64,000 bases of DNA from SHLQ01 sp964451305 (GCA_964451305.1 CAYVHV010000003.1:73158-137157); one strand, 5' to 3'. Numbered from the stretch's first letter, positions 16,340 through 25,420 are shown. A program made the numbers and translations. The notes: generated from the sequence alone by a model not told the origin.

Positions 16340-17680
16340 ATGATAAATAAGAAGCCACTGATTGGCATGTTGATTGTGCTGTTGAGCATTTTCGGGCTTA
16401 CAGCACCCGCTCTTGCTCAAGACGACGCGGCCGGAGGAGAGGCGATCATTGCGTCGCTCCGGTTTCAAGATGATGCGGGCGAGGACGTATTCGTCGAAGG
16501 CATTGTGCTTTCGGTCGAGGGGGTCGGCGACGTAGCGTCCGGACCTGACGGTGCGGTGTTTATCGCACTTCCAGAACCAGGCGAGTACACCGTCACTGTC
16601 GACCCGGCGAGCCTGCCCGACGGCGTGTCGTTGCGGGCACCCGATCGGACGTCGCTGACCGTGATGGTTGAACCGGGACAAGAACGGACCGTCCTGTTCG
16701 CCCTCGAGTCCGACGGTGTTGCACTCGCAGCGGCGAACGAGGGGAGCGATCTAGGGCGTCGAATCGCTCAGCTCACCGCTGAAGGGCTGAAGCAGGGGTT
16801 GTACCTCGCCATGGCAGCGATCGGGCTATCGCTCATCTACGGAACAACCGGTCTCGTCAACTTCGCTCACGCGGAGATGGTGACGTGGGGCGGGCTCTCC
16901 ACCTACTTCTTCAACTTCTACGGGCTAGCGGGCGTTGCGGGCGTCCTCGCACCGTTACCCGCACCGTTCGGTGGCGGCGTGAACCTCATCTTCGCTGTGA
17001 TCTTGGGCATGATCTCGGGCGGAATTTTCGGTTTCCTCCTCGACCGGATCCTGTTCCGCAAACTTCGCAGTCAGGGCGTCAGCTTGATCGCCCAGCTCGT
17101 GATCACGATCGGTCTGTCGATCTTGCTTCGTTATCTCTTCCTCTACTTCTTCACCGGCCGCTCTCGCACCTTCCGAGACTTCTCAGCCCAGACGGCGATC
17201 TCACTCGGACCAGTCGAGCTGCCGCCAAAGGACATCATCGCCATGAGCGTGTCGGTTTTGGTGCTGGTCGGGATCGGCCTGCTGCTCACCCGCACGCAGA
17301 TCGGTAAGGCCATGCGAGCAGTTGCCGACAACCGCGACCTCGCCGAATCTTCGGGCATCGACGTCCAGAAGGTCATCTCGAGCGTCTGGATCTACGGAGC
17401 TGCTGCAGCCACGCTCGGTGGAGCGTTCTTCGCTCTCGACCAAGTGAGCTGGGACTTCGGGTTCCGTACGCTCCTGCTCATCTTTGCTGCGGTGACCTTG
17501 GGCGGCTTGGGCACGGCGTACGGCGCGCTGCTCGGGGCGATTCTCATCGGGCTCACCATCAACCTGTCGACGATTGTGCTCGACCCTGAACTCAAGAACA
17601 TGATCGCTTTGCTGGTCATGGTCGTGGTGTTGCTCGTTCGGCCACAAGGCTTGCTCGGGCGTGCAGAGAGGATCGGCTAA
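16340..17680 (+). CDS. livH: Branched-chain amino-acid-type ABC permease LivH with N-terminal exported beta-sandwich-like domain
   Basis: 446 residues. Unlike ordinary LivH (about 300 residues), it begins with a signal peptide (PLIGMLIVLLSIFGLTAPAL, cleavage expected after ALA at about residue 27) and a domain of about 90 residues rich in beta-strand patterns (IVLSVEGVGDVASGPDGAV, FIALPEPGEYTVTVDPASL), like a carboxypeptidase-regulatory/Cna-B fold. From residue 140 the permease begins: EGLKQGLYLAMAAIGLSLIY, GTTGLVNFAHAEMVTWG, and later RAVADNRDLAESSGIDVQK, the ATPase-contact loop. ATG 16340 is chosen because the signal peptide starts there. First gene of the importer; overlaps livM by one base. 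Confidence 0.9.
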   Translation: MINKKPLIGMLIVLLSIFGLTAPALAQDDAAGGEAIIASLRFQDDAGEDVFVEGIVLSVEGVGDVASGPDGAVFIALPEPGEYTVTVDPASLPDGVSLRAPDRTSLTVMVEPGQERTVLFALESDGVALAAANEGSDLGRRIAQLTAEGLKQGLYLAMAAIGLSLIYGTTGLVNFAHAEMVTWGGLSTYFFNFYGLAGVAGVLAPLPAPFGGGVNLIFAVILGMISGGIFGFLLDRILFRKLRSQGVSLIAQLVITIGLSILLRYLFLYFFTGRSRTFRDFSAQTAISLGPVELPPKDIIAMSVSVLVLVGIGLLLTRTQIGKAMRAVADNRDLAESSGIDVQKVISSVWIYGAAAATLGGAFFALDQVSWDFGFRTLLLIFAAVTLGGLGTAYGALLGAILIGLTINLSTIVLDPELKNMIALLVMVVVLLVRPQGLLGRAERIG

Positions 17681-18699
17681 TGGGTATCGATTGGGGCATC
17701 GTCCTCCAACAGATGTTCTCGCAGTCGATCGGCGTGAACGCGATGGTGTTCGCAATGGCGGCGATTGGTCTGAACATCCACTTTGGTTTCACTGGCTTGT
17801 TGAACTTCGGTCACGTGGGTTTCATGGCCGCTGGAGCGTACGGCGTTGGAATCACCGTCTTCTGGCTCGATCAGAGTTTCTGGCTCGGCATTCTCGTGGG
17901 CATCCTGTTGCCGGTCCTGATGGCGCTGGTTTTGGGGATTCCCACGCTTCGACTTCGTTCGGACTATTTGGGCATCACCACGATCGCTGCGTCCGAAGCG
18001 CTGCGCATCTTTGTGCGCTGGCGAGGCAACACCGATCGCACCGGTGCAGCTCAGGGCATCAACGACTTTGCCGACCCGTTCTTCGAGTTCAATGTCTTCA
18101 CCCGCCCAGGAACCGAGGCCTACCGGTTCTTCTTCTTTGAGTACCGGGCCAACGACCTGTGGGTCATGCTCGTTGGTTGGACCCTCGTCGGGTTCTTCCT
18201 GCTGCTCAACTGGCAGTTGGTTCGGAGCCCGTGGGGACGTGCGCTCAAGTCGATTCGTGAAGACGAAGACGCAGCTCGTGCACTCGGCAAGAACGCCTAC
18301 TCATACAAACTTCAGGCGCTCATTCTCGGTGGTGTCATCGGCGGGTTCGCTGGCATGTTGCAGGTCATTTCCCGCCAGTCCGTCCAGCCCGATACCTTCA
18401 ACCCGGTTATTACCTTCCTCATCTGGACGGTGCTCATCATCGGTGGTGTGGGCAAGGTTGCGTCACCGGTCGCTGGGTCGATCATTTACTGGGGTCTCAT
18501 TTCTGCACTGATCACCTTTATGCGTGAACTCATCGGTACCGACCTCTCCGATGAGCTCGAGACATTTTTGAATCTGAGCATCCTCAACGTCGACCAACTC
18601 CGATTCGTGATCTTCGGAGCGGCGCTCATGCTGTTGATGTGGCTGAGACCTCAAGGTGTCTTTGGCAATAGGGAAGAGATGGCCCTCGATGACCGCTGA
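17680..18699 (+). CDS. livM: Branched-chain amino-acid-type ABC permease LivM
   Basis: 339 residues with LivM hallmarks: AMAAIGLNIHFGFTGLLNFG, HVGFMAAGAYGVGI, LRLRSDYLGITTIAASEALR and the cytoplasmic ATPase loop WGRALKSIREDEDAARALGK. About eight to nine helices. The second half of the channel, paired with LivH. ATG overlaps the stop of livH by one base, and its 3' end overlaps the start of livG by 11 bases, so the four transport genes are coupled. Confidence 0.93.
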   Translation: MGIDWGIVLQQMFSQSIGVNAMVFAMAAIGLNIHFGFTGLLNFGHVGFMAAGAYGVGITVFWLDQSFWLGILVGILLPVLMALVLGIPTLRLRSDYLGITTIAASEALRIFVRWRGNTDRTGAAQGINDFADPFFEFNVFTRPGTEAYRFFFFEYRANDLWVMLVGWTLVGFFLLLNWQLVRSPWGRALKSIREDEDAARALGKNAYSYKLQALILGGVIGGFAGMLQVISRQSVQPDTFNPVITFLIWTVLIIGGVGKVASPVAGSIIYWGLISALITFMRELIGTDLSDELETFLNLSILNVDQLRFVIFGAALMLLMWLRPQGVFGNREEMALDDR

Positions 18700-19696
18700 T
18701 GACTCGACGAGCCAATCGCTCGATGTAAACGATCCCGACGCCGACGAAATCGTCTTCGGTGCCACCGCCGGCGGCGGCGGCGCTGGCGCTGCGATGGACG
18801 AGGACATCCCGAATCCAATCGACGGCGTCTTTGACGATGTCGACCCTGTACCGGGCTCGCGCAAGCCAGATGAGATTCTCGTCGCGAAGAACGTGGTGCG
18901 TCGCTTCGGTGGCTTGACCGCAGTCGATGTCGACGAACTGCACGTCCAGCGCGGAGCAATTACCGCTTTGATCGGCCCGAACGGTGCGGGCAAGACGACG
19001 TTCTTCAACCTGCTCACCGGTTTCGACCAGCCAAACGAAGGTCATGTCGAGCTGAACGGCAAGTCCATCGATGGTGTCGCTTCGCATAAGCTCGCGGCCC
19101 GCGGAATGGTGCGGACCTTCCAGCTGACCAAAGCACTGTCGCGACTAACCGTTATCGACAACATGAAGTTGGGGGCGAAGGACCAGCCGGGCGAGAGCTT
19201 CCTCAAAGCACTCGTCACTCCGCTGTGGTCGCCCCGCGAACGTGAAGTCGAGGAACAGGCCCGCAGCTTGCTCGATCGATTCAACATGACGCACATGAGC
19301 GATCAGTTCGCGGGCACCTTGTCTGGTGGCCAACGCAAGCTCGTCGAGATGGCCCGTGCGCTCATGACCGAACCAGAACTCGTCATGCTCGATGAGCCGA
19401 TGGCTGGCGTGAACCCAGCCCTCACACAGTCACTGCTCGGACACGTCAAACAGCTTCGTGCTGAAGGCCGCACCGTCATCTTCGTCGAGCACGACATGGA
19501 TGTTGTGCGCGACATTTCCGACTGGGTGGTCGTGATGGCTGAAGGCAAAATCATCGCCGAGGGAACTCCCGACGACATCGGCGCAAACCAGGCCGTCGTC
19601 GATGCATACCTTGGTTCGCACCACGACACGGACCTGTCGTTTGAAGACGACGAACTTGCTGAAACCAGCAGCGACAGCATGGGAGAAGAAGAATGA
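18689..19696 (+). CDS. livG: Branched-chain amino-acid-type ABC ATPase LivG with acidic N-terminal extension
   Basis: 335 residues from ATG 18689, placed after GGGAAGAG. The ATPase starts only at about residue 58; ahead of it lies an Asp/Gly/Ala-rich extension (with FGATAGGGGAGAAMDEDIP) absent from ordinary 250-260-residue LivG proteins. Walker A GPNGAGKTTFFNLLTG, Q-loop RTFQLTKALSRLTV, signature LSGGQRKLVEMARAL, Walker B LVMLDEPMAGVNP and switch His FVEHDMDVV are intact. The C-terminus is extended by an acidic tail (FEDDELAETSSDSMGEEE). Overlaps livF by 4 bases. Confidence 0.92.
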   Translation: MTADDSTSQSLDVNDPDADEIVFGATAGGGGAGAAMDEDIPNPIDGVFDDVDPVPGSRKPDEILVAKNVVRRFGGLTAVDVDELHVQRGAITALIGPNGAGKTTFFNLLTGFDQPNEGHVELNGKSIDGVASHKLAARGMVRTFQLTKALSRLTVIDNMKLGAKDQPGESFLKALVTPLWSPREREVEEQARSLLDRFNMTHMSDQFAGTLSGGQRKLVEMARALMTEPELVMLDEPMAGVNPALTQSLLGHVKQLRAEGRTVIFVEHDMDVVRDISDWVVVMAEGKIIAEGTPDDIGANQAVVDAYLGSHHDTDLSFEDDELAETSSDSMGEEE

Positions 19697-20427
19697 GCAA
19701 GGAACTTCTCGTTCACGCCGACAACATTCGCGCCGGGTATGTTCCGGGCGTTGACATTTTGAACGGCTGCTCTCTCGAGCTCGCGCCCGGCGAACTGGTC
19801 GGCATCATCGGCCCTAACGGCGCTGGTAAGTCCACGCTCTTGAAGGCGCTGTTCGGGTTGCTTTCCGTGCGCGAAGGATCCGTCACGTTTCGCGGGGAAG
19901 ACATCACTGGCCTGAGCGCTCACGAGCTCGTCAGTCGAGGCATTGGCTATGTGCCGCAGAACAACAACGTCTTTCCATCGCTCACCATCTCGGAGAACCT
20001 CGAGATGGGCATCTACCTGCGCAAGAAGGAGTTCAAGGAACGGCTCGGCTTCGTCACCGACATGTTTCCTCGGCTCGGCGAGCGGCTCAATCAGCGAGCC
20101 GGTTCGCTTTCCGGTGGCGAACGCCAGATGCTCGCCATGAGTCGAGCGCTCATGATGGACCCTGAGGTTCTCTTGCTCGATGAACCGTCGGCCGGTCTCT
20201 CGCCGGTTCTTCAGGATCAGGTGTTCATCAATACCAAGCAGATCAACTCCGCTGGAGTTGCGGTGGTCATGGTCGAGCAGAACGCGGCTCGGTGTTTGCA
20301 AATCTGCGACCGAGGGTACGTTCTCGATCAGGGGCGCAATGCGTACACCGATACGGGCCGGAACTTGCTCACCGACCCGAATGTGATTGCGCTCTATCTC
20401 GGCACGCTCGCGGAGAAAACCCGCTAA
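19693..20427 (+). CDS. livF: Branched-chain amino-acid-type ABC ATPase LivF
   Basis: 244 residues, normal LivF length. Walker A GPNGAGKSTLLKALFG, Q-loop YVPQNNNVFPSLTISENLEM (the LivF-type Q-loop), signature LSGGERQMLAMSRALM, Walker B VLLLDEPSAGLSP and switch VVMVEQNAARCLQI. It pairs with LivG to drive the LivHM channel. Last gene of the overlapping livHMGF run; the binding-protein gene follows after a 179-base gap that probably carries its own promoter. Confidence 0.94.
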   Translation: MSKELLVHADNIRAGYVPGVDILNGCSLELAPGELVGIIGPNGAGKSTLLKALFGLLSVREGSVTFRGEDITGLSAHELVSRGIGYVPQNNNVFPSLTISENLEMGIYLRKKEFKERLGFVTDMFPRLGERLNQRAGSLSGGERQMLAMSRALMMDPEVLLLDEPSAGLSPVLQDQVFINTKQINSAGVAVVMVEQNAARCLQICDRGYVLDQGRNAYTDTGRNLLTDPNVIALYLGTLAEKTR

Positions 20428-20606
20428 CGAATCCAACTGCTGTCGCTCATTTGCGGTCCGTGATGATCGTGTGTGACCAGAGTGTTACATGTGGCTCCTG
20501 CGTAGTTACCTGCGTGGAAACTTACTGAATTGCCATCTAGGCTCTACCAGCTAAAGGATCTGCCCAAAATGGAGGGGCTTGGGTCCGTAGGATGAAAGGT
20601 CCTTTT

Positions 20607-22019
20607 ATGTCCAAAAAAATGCTGAAAATGCTCGGCATGTTGCTTGCGATCGTGATGATCGCAGCCGCATGTGGCAGCACCGTAGACAGCGCTACCGAAG
20701 CCGCAGGCGAAGTCGCCGACGAGGTTGAAGAAGCCGTCGACGGTGATGAAGAAGAAGCCATGGAAGACGAAGAAGAAGAAGCCATGGAAGACGAAGAAGA
20801 AGCCATGGAGGATGAAGAAGAAGAAGCCATGGAAGACGAGGACGACTCGAGCGCGGCTGGTTCAACCGGCGGCGACGATGGCGTTCTCAACATCGGCACC
20901 ATCTTCCCAGTAACCGGCGACCTTGCGTTCCTCGGCCCAGCCGAGGTTGCTGGCGCTGAGCTTGCAATTGCTGACATCAACGCTGCTGGCGGCGTCTTTG
21001 GCGCCGACGTTGTCATCAACCAGGGCGACTCGGGCGACACCACGACCGATACCGCTGCTGTTGAAGTTGACCGTCTCCTCGCTGAAGGTTCCGATGCCAT
21101 CATCGGTGCAGCTTCATCAGCGGTGTCGTTCACGGTTATCGACCGCATCACGAGCGCTGGTGTAATCCAGTTCTCGCCAGCGAACACGTCACCTGACTTC
21201 ACCACCTTCGACGATGGCGGCCTGTACTTCCGTACGGCTCCTTCGGATCTGCTCCAGGGCCGCGTGCTCGCCGACCAGATTCTCGCCGAGGGCAACGCAA
21301 CCGCATCGGTGATCTTCCGTCAGGAATCGTACGGAACCGGTCTTGCCGACGCATTCCGCGAGAACTTCGAAGGCGCCGGTGGCATCATCGACGAATTCCT
21401 TCCATACGCTGTTGACGTCGAGAGCTTCGACGCTGAGGTTGACGCACTTGTCTCCGCTGGATCCGATGCCATCTTGGTCATTGGTTTCGACGAGTCAGCA
21501 AACATCGTCACCGCAATGAACGAGCGTGGCATTGGCCCAACCTCTGACGTAAACGTCTGGGGCGTTGACGGCAACGTAAACCTTCAGGCTCTCCTCGAGG
21601 AGCCAGCGATTCTCGAAGGTTTCCGCCAGACTCAGCCATCGGTTGACCTTGGTTCGATCTCCGACTTCATCGACCGTCTCGTCGAAGAAATGGGTGATCC
21701 AGAAGCAGCCACCGCATTCGGTGCTGAGACCTACGACGCAGTGATCATCACCGCTCTCGCAGCAGTTGTTGCTGACGCCGATGGTGGCGCAGCGATTGCA
21801 GCGGAGATCAACGATGTCACCCGTGGTGGTACCCAATGCACCTCCTTCGCCCTCTGCCTCGAGCTCATCGAAGCTGGCGAAGACATCGACTACGACGGAA
21901 TCGGCGGACCATACGAGTTCGTTGACGCCGGCGAGCCTGCTGCAGCTTCGTACCTCATCGACACCTACGGCGCTGACGGCGCAGACCCAGCTCAGGCTGA
22001 GTTCGTCTTTGCTTCGTAG
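20607..22019 (+). CDS. livK: Branched-chain amino-acid-type ABC substrate-binding lipoprotein LivK
   Basis: 470 residues from ATG 20607, placed after GAAAGG; ATG 20592 is the alternative. Lipoprotein signal with lipobox MIAAAC at about residues 16-21, then a strongly acidic linker made of repeated EEEAMED/EEEEAMED units (about 47-79), then a family 6 binding domain: IGTIFPVTGDLAFLGPAEVA, VVINQGDSGDTTTDTAAVEV, IIGAASSAVSFTVIDRITSA and VWGVDGNVNLQALL. It would bind a branched-chain or other aliphatic or aromatic amino acid outside the membrane. Being transcribed separately after a gap would allow the usual higher expression of a binding protein. Confidence 0.92.
   Translation: MSKKMLKMLGMLLAIVMIAAACGSTVDSATEAAGEVADEVEEAVDGDEEEAMEDEEEEAMEDEEEAMEDEEEEAMEDEDDSSAAGSTGGDDGVLNIGTIFPVTGDLAFLGPAEVAGAELAIADINAAGGVFGADVVINQGDSGDTTTDTAAVEVDRLLAEGSDAIIGAASSAVSFTVIDRITSAGVIQFSPANTSPDFTTFDDGGLYFRTAPSDLLQGRVLADQILAEGNATASVIFRQESYGTGLADAFRENFEGAGGIIDEFLPYAVDVESFDAEVDALVSAGSDAILVIGFDESANIVTAMNERGIGPTSDVNVWGVDGNVNLQALLEEPAILEGFRQTQPSVDLGSISDFIDRLVEEMGDPEAATAFGAETYDAVIITALAAVVADADGGAAIAAEINDVTRGGTQCTSFALCLELIEAGEDIDYDGIGGPYEFVDAGEPAAASYLIDTYGADGADPAQAEFVFAS
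20746..20843 (+). repeat. In-frame acidic repeat in livK
   Basis: Four imperfect units of 21-24 bases built on GAAGAAGAAGCCATGGAAGA encode EEEAMED or EEEEAMED directly after the lipidated N-terminus. The units differ by one GAA codon, as expected of a slippage-prone tract. The region encodes a flexible, highly negative tether between membrane and binding domain. Confidence 0.85.
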
Positions 22020-22080
22020 TAGCTAAACTGAACATCGCCTTCACCGGCGGTGAGTCGTCGAACAACGAACGACGTACAGA

Positions 22081-22106
22081 AGGGCCCAGCCGAAAGGCTG
22101 GGCCCT
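22081..22106 (+). terminator. Rho-independent terminator after livK
   Basis: A perfect 11-bp stem AGGGCCCAGCC/GGCTGGGCCCT with a GAAA tetraloop, followed by TTGAATTTT, 61 bases after the livK stop. Confidence 0.9.
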
Positions 22107-22179
22107 TTGAATTTTGGATCCGACTCGCACACTTCGATTCGATAGGCCGCTGGGGGAGGGCGGTGTATAGAGTGACGCT

Positions 22180-23217
22180 ATGTCCGAACGAGCCGTCGTT
22201 GAAGTGCCAACGACAGCGCTTCGCGAAGACATCACGCTCCTCGAAGCAACGGGGTTCCAACTCGACGCCATCTTCCCAGCCGACGCCCCTCGGGTCGCTG
22301 AGCTCTCGGGCCACGGATTGCGCGTTCGGCTGGATTGCTCGTCGTCGGCGGGAGCGCCACGAATCGTGGCAGACGTTGACGAGGCGGTGGAGCTTTCTTC
22401 TGGGACGACGGTGCAGCCGGTCCTCGCGGATCCATCGATACCGGCATTGAACGACATATTCGTGCACACGGTCGGAGGCGATTGGGGGACTGGTCGCGCC
22501 GGGATGTTGTATCGAGACCTCATCCCGCAACGACACGGCGGGCGCGTCGTCGCATCACATATCCGAATCGCCGAGGCCGGACCGGTTCCCGATTACGTCC
22601 ACCACCACGACGTTCGCTTCCAGATGATCTACTGCCGGCGCGGCCGGGTCGAACTCGTATACGAAGACCAGGGTGAGCCGTTTTGGATGACGGAAGGGGA
22701 TTGCATCTTGCAGCCGCCGCACATCCGACACCGCGTCTTGAGCAGCTCGGACGGTCTCGAAGTGATCGAGATTGCGTCGCCCGCCGAGCACGCGACACAC
22801 ATCGATCATGAGATCACCCTCCCTACTGCTCACGTGAACCCGGTCCGGGACTTTGGTGGTCAACGATTTAGCGTCGATCGGGCTGAAGACGCCGAGTGGG
22901 TGAGTGACGAGCCGGGTTGGGATCAACGAGTGACCGATATTGGTAACGCAACGGCGGGCATTGCATCGGTACGTGTTATTCGGGCGACAGGCACCTCGGA
23001 CTCACTCTGTGGTTCCCATGACGGCGACCTTTGTCTGTTCTTCGTTTTGAACGGTGAGGCAACGCTGTCGGTCGGAGACTACAGCCATCTCATCAGCACC
23101 GATGACGCAGTGACGGTTCCGCGCAACGAATCGTGGGCCTTGACCGCTCGAACAGATGGCTTTGTTGCGTTGAACGTGAATATTTCCAACGAGAAGGAAA
23201 CTCGACATGGCATCTAG
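22180..23217 (+). CDS. Cupin-domain protein (two cupin-like domains)
   Basis: 345 residues. Residues about 125-205 hold a recognisable cupin: PVPDYVHHHDVRFQMIYCRR for motif 1 (His-His plus a Gln where Glu is usual), YEDQGEPFWMTEGDCILQPP, then HIRHRVLSSSDGLEVIEI for motif 2. A second, weaker cupin-like half is at about 260-340 (GDLCLFFVLNGEATLSVGDY). The N-terminal 120 residues are unrecognised. Cupins may be dioxygenases, isomerases or ligand sensors, and I cannot decide between them. Its last 11 bases overlap the next gene, so it is probably the first gene of the catabolic cluster downstream of the importer. Confidence 0.75.
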   Translation: MSERAVVEVPTTALREDITLLEATGFQLDAIFPADAPRVAELSGHGLRVRLDCSSSAGAPRIVADVDEAVELSSGTTVQPVLADPSIPALNDIFVHTVGGDWGTGRAGMLYRDLIPQRHGGRVVASHIRIAEAGPVPDYVHHHDVRFQMIYCRRGRVELVYEDQGEPFWMTEGDCILQPPHIRHRVLSSSDGLEVIEIASPAEHATHIDHEITLPTAHVNPVRDFGGQRFSVDRAEDAEWVSDEPGWDQRVTDIGNATAGIASVRVIRATGTSDSLCGSHDGDLCLFFVLNGEATLSVGDYSHLISTDDAVTVPRNESWALTARTDGFVALNVNISNEKETRHGI

Positions 23218-24148
23218 CCCCCAGTTCTTCACCGCCGAGCAGGTCAGTGAGCTTTTGCCATGGACCGAGCTCATCGCCGCGATCGAGGAGATCCTCGTCA
23301 CCGACGGTGCCGTCGCCCCGGAGCGGACGGTGCACACCGTTCCCGATAGTGCTGGCAACGATGGAGGGCTTCTCCTCAAGCCCGGGTGGGTCGTAGGAGA
23401 GGTTATTGCGATCAAGGCGGTCACGTTCTTCCCGGATAACGGCGCGCTCGACCTTCCGACGATCAACGCAGGGGTCTTGCTCTTCAGCGGTGCCAACGGC
23501 ACCTTCCTCGGGGCGTGCGATGGTAACGAGCTGACGACGCGACGCACCGCTGCAGCGTCAGCGATAGCCGCGAAACGTCTGGCTCGCCCCGATGCCTCTC
23601 GGCTTCTCGTCGTTGGCACTGGCGCACTCAGCCCGATGACCGCGTTGGCGCACTGCGAGGTACGGGACTTCGACACGGTCGAGGTCTGGGGGCGTGATAG
23701 CGACAAGGCACTGCGTGTCGCCAACCACCTCGTGACGCACAACATCTCGGCACGTTCGGCCGACGATCTCGATGCTGCTGTGGCCGAAGCCGACGTGATC
23801 ACCTGCGTTACTGGAGCGACGTCGCCGCTGGTCAAGGGAGCGTTGCTGAAGCCGGGAACTCACGTCGACCTCATCGGAGCGTTCACGCCCGAGATGCGCG
23901 AATCCGATGACGATGTCATTACCCGTGGAACCGTCTTTCTCGACACTCGAGAAGACGGGTCGATTTCCGGTGACATTTCACAACCGATCGAGGCCGGGAT
24001 TATGACGATGGATGATGTGGCCGCGGACCTCCGTGAGCTCGTGGATGGAACCCATGGGGGTCGGACATCACCCGATGAGATCACCGTCTTCAAGAGCGCC
24101 GGTTTTGCGCTCGAAGACGTTGCGGCGGCAGGGCTTGTCTTCAGCTAG
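23207..24148 (+). CDS. Ornithine cyclodeaminase / mu-crystallin family protein
   Basis: 313 residues. Substrate-side residues expected of the family are visible: an early Arg (APERTVHTVP), IAIKAVTFFPDN containing the conserved Lys, and LTTRRTAAASAIAAKRLA with the conserved Arg pair. The dinucleotide-binding motif is VVGTGALSPMTALAHCEV, and the loop VDLIGAFTPEMRESDDDVI completes the fold. Members include ornithine cyclodeaminase, alanine dehydrogenases and delta-1-pyrroline-2-carboxylate or ketimine reductases. Next to a DAO-type oxidase and an amino-acid importer, reduction of a cyclic imine is one attractive possibility, but it is inference. Confidence 0.85.
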   Translation: MASSPQFFTAEQVSELLPWTELIAAIEEILVTDGAVAPERTVHTVPDSAGNDGGLLLKPGWVVGEVIAIKAVTFFPDNGALDLPTINAGVLLFSGANGTFLGACDGNELTTRRTAAASAIAAKRLARPDASRLLVVGTGALSPMTALAHCEVRDFDTVEVWGRDSDKALRVANHLVTHNISARSADDLDAAVAEADVITCVTGATSPLVKGALLKPGTHVDLIGAFTPEMRESDDDVITRGTVFLDTREDGSISGDISQPIEAGIMTMDDVAADLRELVDGTHGGRTSPDEITVFKSAGFALEDVAAAGLVFS

Positions 24149-24157
24149 CTTGCCAGC

Positions 24158-25096
24158 ATGAAAAGTACACATGCAGCGGTGGTTGACGAACGAAACGCCG
24201 ATGTGCAGATCTACATCAACGGCGAGTTCTTTCACCGAGATGAGGCCAAGATCTCGGTCTTTGACAGTGGCTTCCTCGTCGGCGATGGGATCTGGGAAGG
24301 GATCCGTCTGCACCACGGTGTCTTCGCCTTTCTCGATCGTCACCTCGACCGACTCTTCGCCGGGGCAAAAGCCATCGATCTCGATATCGGCACTCGCGAA
24401 GAGATCGTGGCTGCGCTTCGGGCGACCGTCGAGGCGAACGATATGGACGACAACGTCCACGCTCGGTTGATGATCACCCGCGGTGATAAGAAGACACCGA
24501 GCCAGCACCCGTCGAACACGATCGGCGGCCCAAACATCGTTATCATCGCCGAGCATAAGAAAGCCGATCCGTCGGTGGCTACCGGCGGCATCTCGCTGTT
24601 CACCGCCACCGTCCGTCGGCCGGGCCCCGACGTGCTCGACCAGAACCTGAACTGTCACTCGAAGTTGCACGAGGTGATTGCGCTGATTCAAGCGGTTGGC
24701 GCCGGTGCGGACGAAGCGCTGATGCTCGATGTCAACGGCGCGGTTGCCACGTGCAACGCCACCAACTTCTTCATCGTCCGCCGAGGTGAAGTGTGGACCT
24801 CGACAGGTATGTACAACTTGCCGGGAATCACCCGAGCGCTCGTTATTGAAACCGCTCGCGCAGCCGGTATCACCGTGCACGAGAAGAGCTTCTCCCTCAC
24901 CGATGTCTATGCCGCTGAGGAAGTCTTCGTGACCGGCACTTTTGGGGGGCTCACACCGGTTCGAGAAGTAGATGGGCGCAGCATCGGCGATGGTGGTGGA
25001 GCGATCGGCGAGATGACTGCGCGCCTCATCGGACTCTATCGTGAGGCCATCGACGCCGACGTCGCTCGGCAGACACCATTGAGGGGATCACAGTGA
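24158..25096 (+). CDS. Class IV (fold type IV) PLP-dependent aminotransferase
   Basis: 312 residues related to branched-chain and D-amino-acid aminotransferases. VFDSGFLVGDGIWEGIRLHH at the N-terminus, RLMITRGDK in the middle, the PLP Lys most likely in NCHSKLHEVIALIQA (about 170), ADEALMLDVNGAVATCNATN and VTGTFGGLTPV near the end are all family positions. Substrate class cannot be settled by eye: the usual Glu of the V-x-E-x-x-x-S-N motif appears replaced (ATCNATNFFIV). GTGA couples it to the following ABM gene. Confidence 0.87.
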   Translation: MKSTHAAVVDERNADVQIYINGEFFHRDEAKISVFDSGFLVGDGIWEGIRLHHGVFAFLDRHLDRLFAGAKAIDLDIGTREEIVAALRATVEANDMDDNVHARLMITRGDKKTPSQHPSNTIGGPNIVIIAEHKKADPSVATGGISLFTATVRRPGPDVLDQNLNCHSKLHEVIALIQAVGAGADEALMLDVNGAVATCNATNFFIVRRGEVWTSTGMYNLPGITRALVIETARAAGITVHEKSFSLTDVYAAEEVFVTGTFGGLTPVREVDGRSIGDGGGAIGEMTARLIGLYREAIDADVARQTPLRGSQ

Positions 25097-25392
25097 TTTT
25101 GATCGCAGGAACGTTCACGATTCAAGCCGAAGATCGGGAGGTCGCCGTTGCTGCGATGGCCGAGATGATGGCCGAGACAGCGAAGGAAGAAGGTTGCGTG
25201 TCCTATGACATGACGAGCAGCTTCGATGACCCGACCACGATTCATCTGTTCGAGGAGTGGGAGAGCGAAGAGCATCTCCAGGCCCACTTCGAGGCCCCGC
25301 ATATGGCGGTGTTGCAAAAGGTCATGATGAGCATCGGTCCCGTCGAGCGGAACATCCATAAGTACGTAGCAACCGACAAGTCTCCGCTCTAG
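25093..25392 (+). CDS. Antibiotic biosynthesis monooxygenase (ABM) domain protein
   Basis: 99 residues from GTG 25093, overlapping the aminotransferase stop. A single dimeric alpha-beta barrel: ILIAGTFTIQAEDREVAVAA, KEEGCVSYDMTSSFDDPTTI, HLFEEWESEEHLQAHFEAPH is the classic ABM pattern. Members include quinol monooxygenase YgiN, heme-degrading enzymes and accessory proteins of unknown chemistry. Function here is probably linked to the aminotransferase by cotranscription. Confidence 0.88.
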   Translation: MILIAGTFTIQAEDREVAVAAMAEMMAETAKEEGCVSYDMTSSFDDPTTIHLFEEWESEEHLQAHFEAPHMAVLQKVMMSIGPVERNIHKYVATDKSPL

Positions 25393-25420
25393 GCCGTCAC
25401 CGAAACACGAACGGAGACGA

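Noticed and set aside
20746..20843. Glu-rich repeat in livK considered as a frameshift or sequencing artefact
   Set aside because: All units stay in frame, differ by whole codons and resemble acidic linkers in the other lipoproteins of the window.
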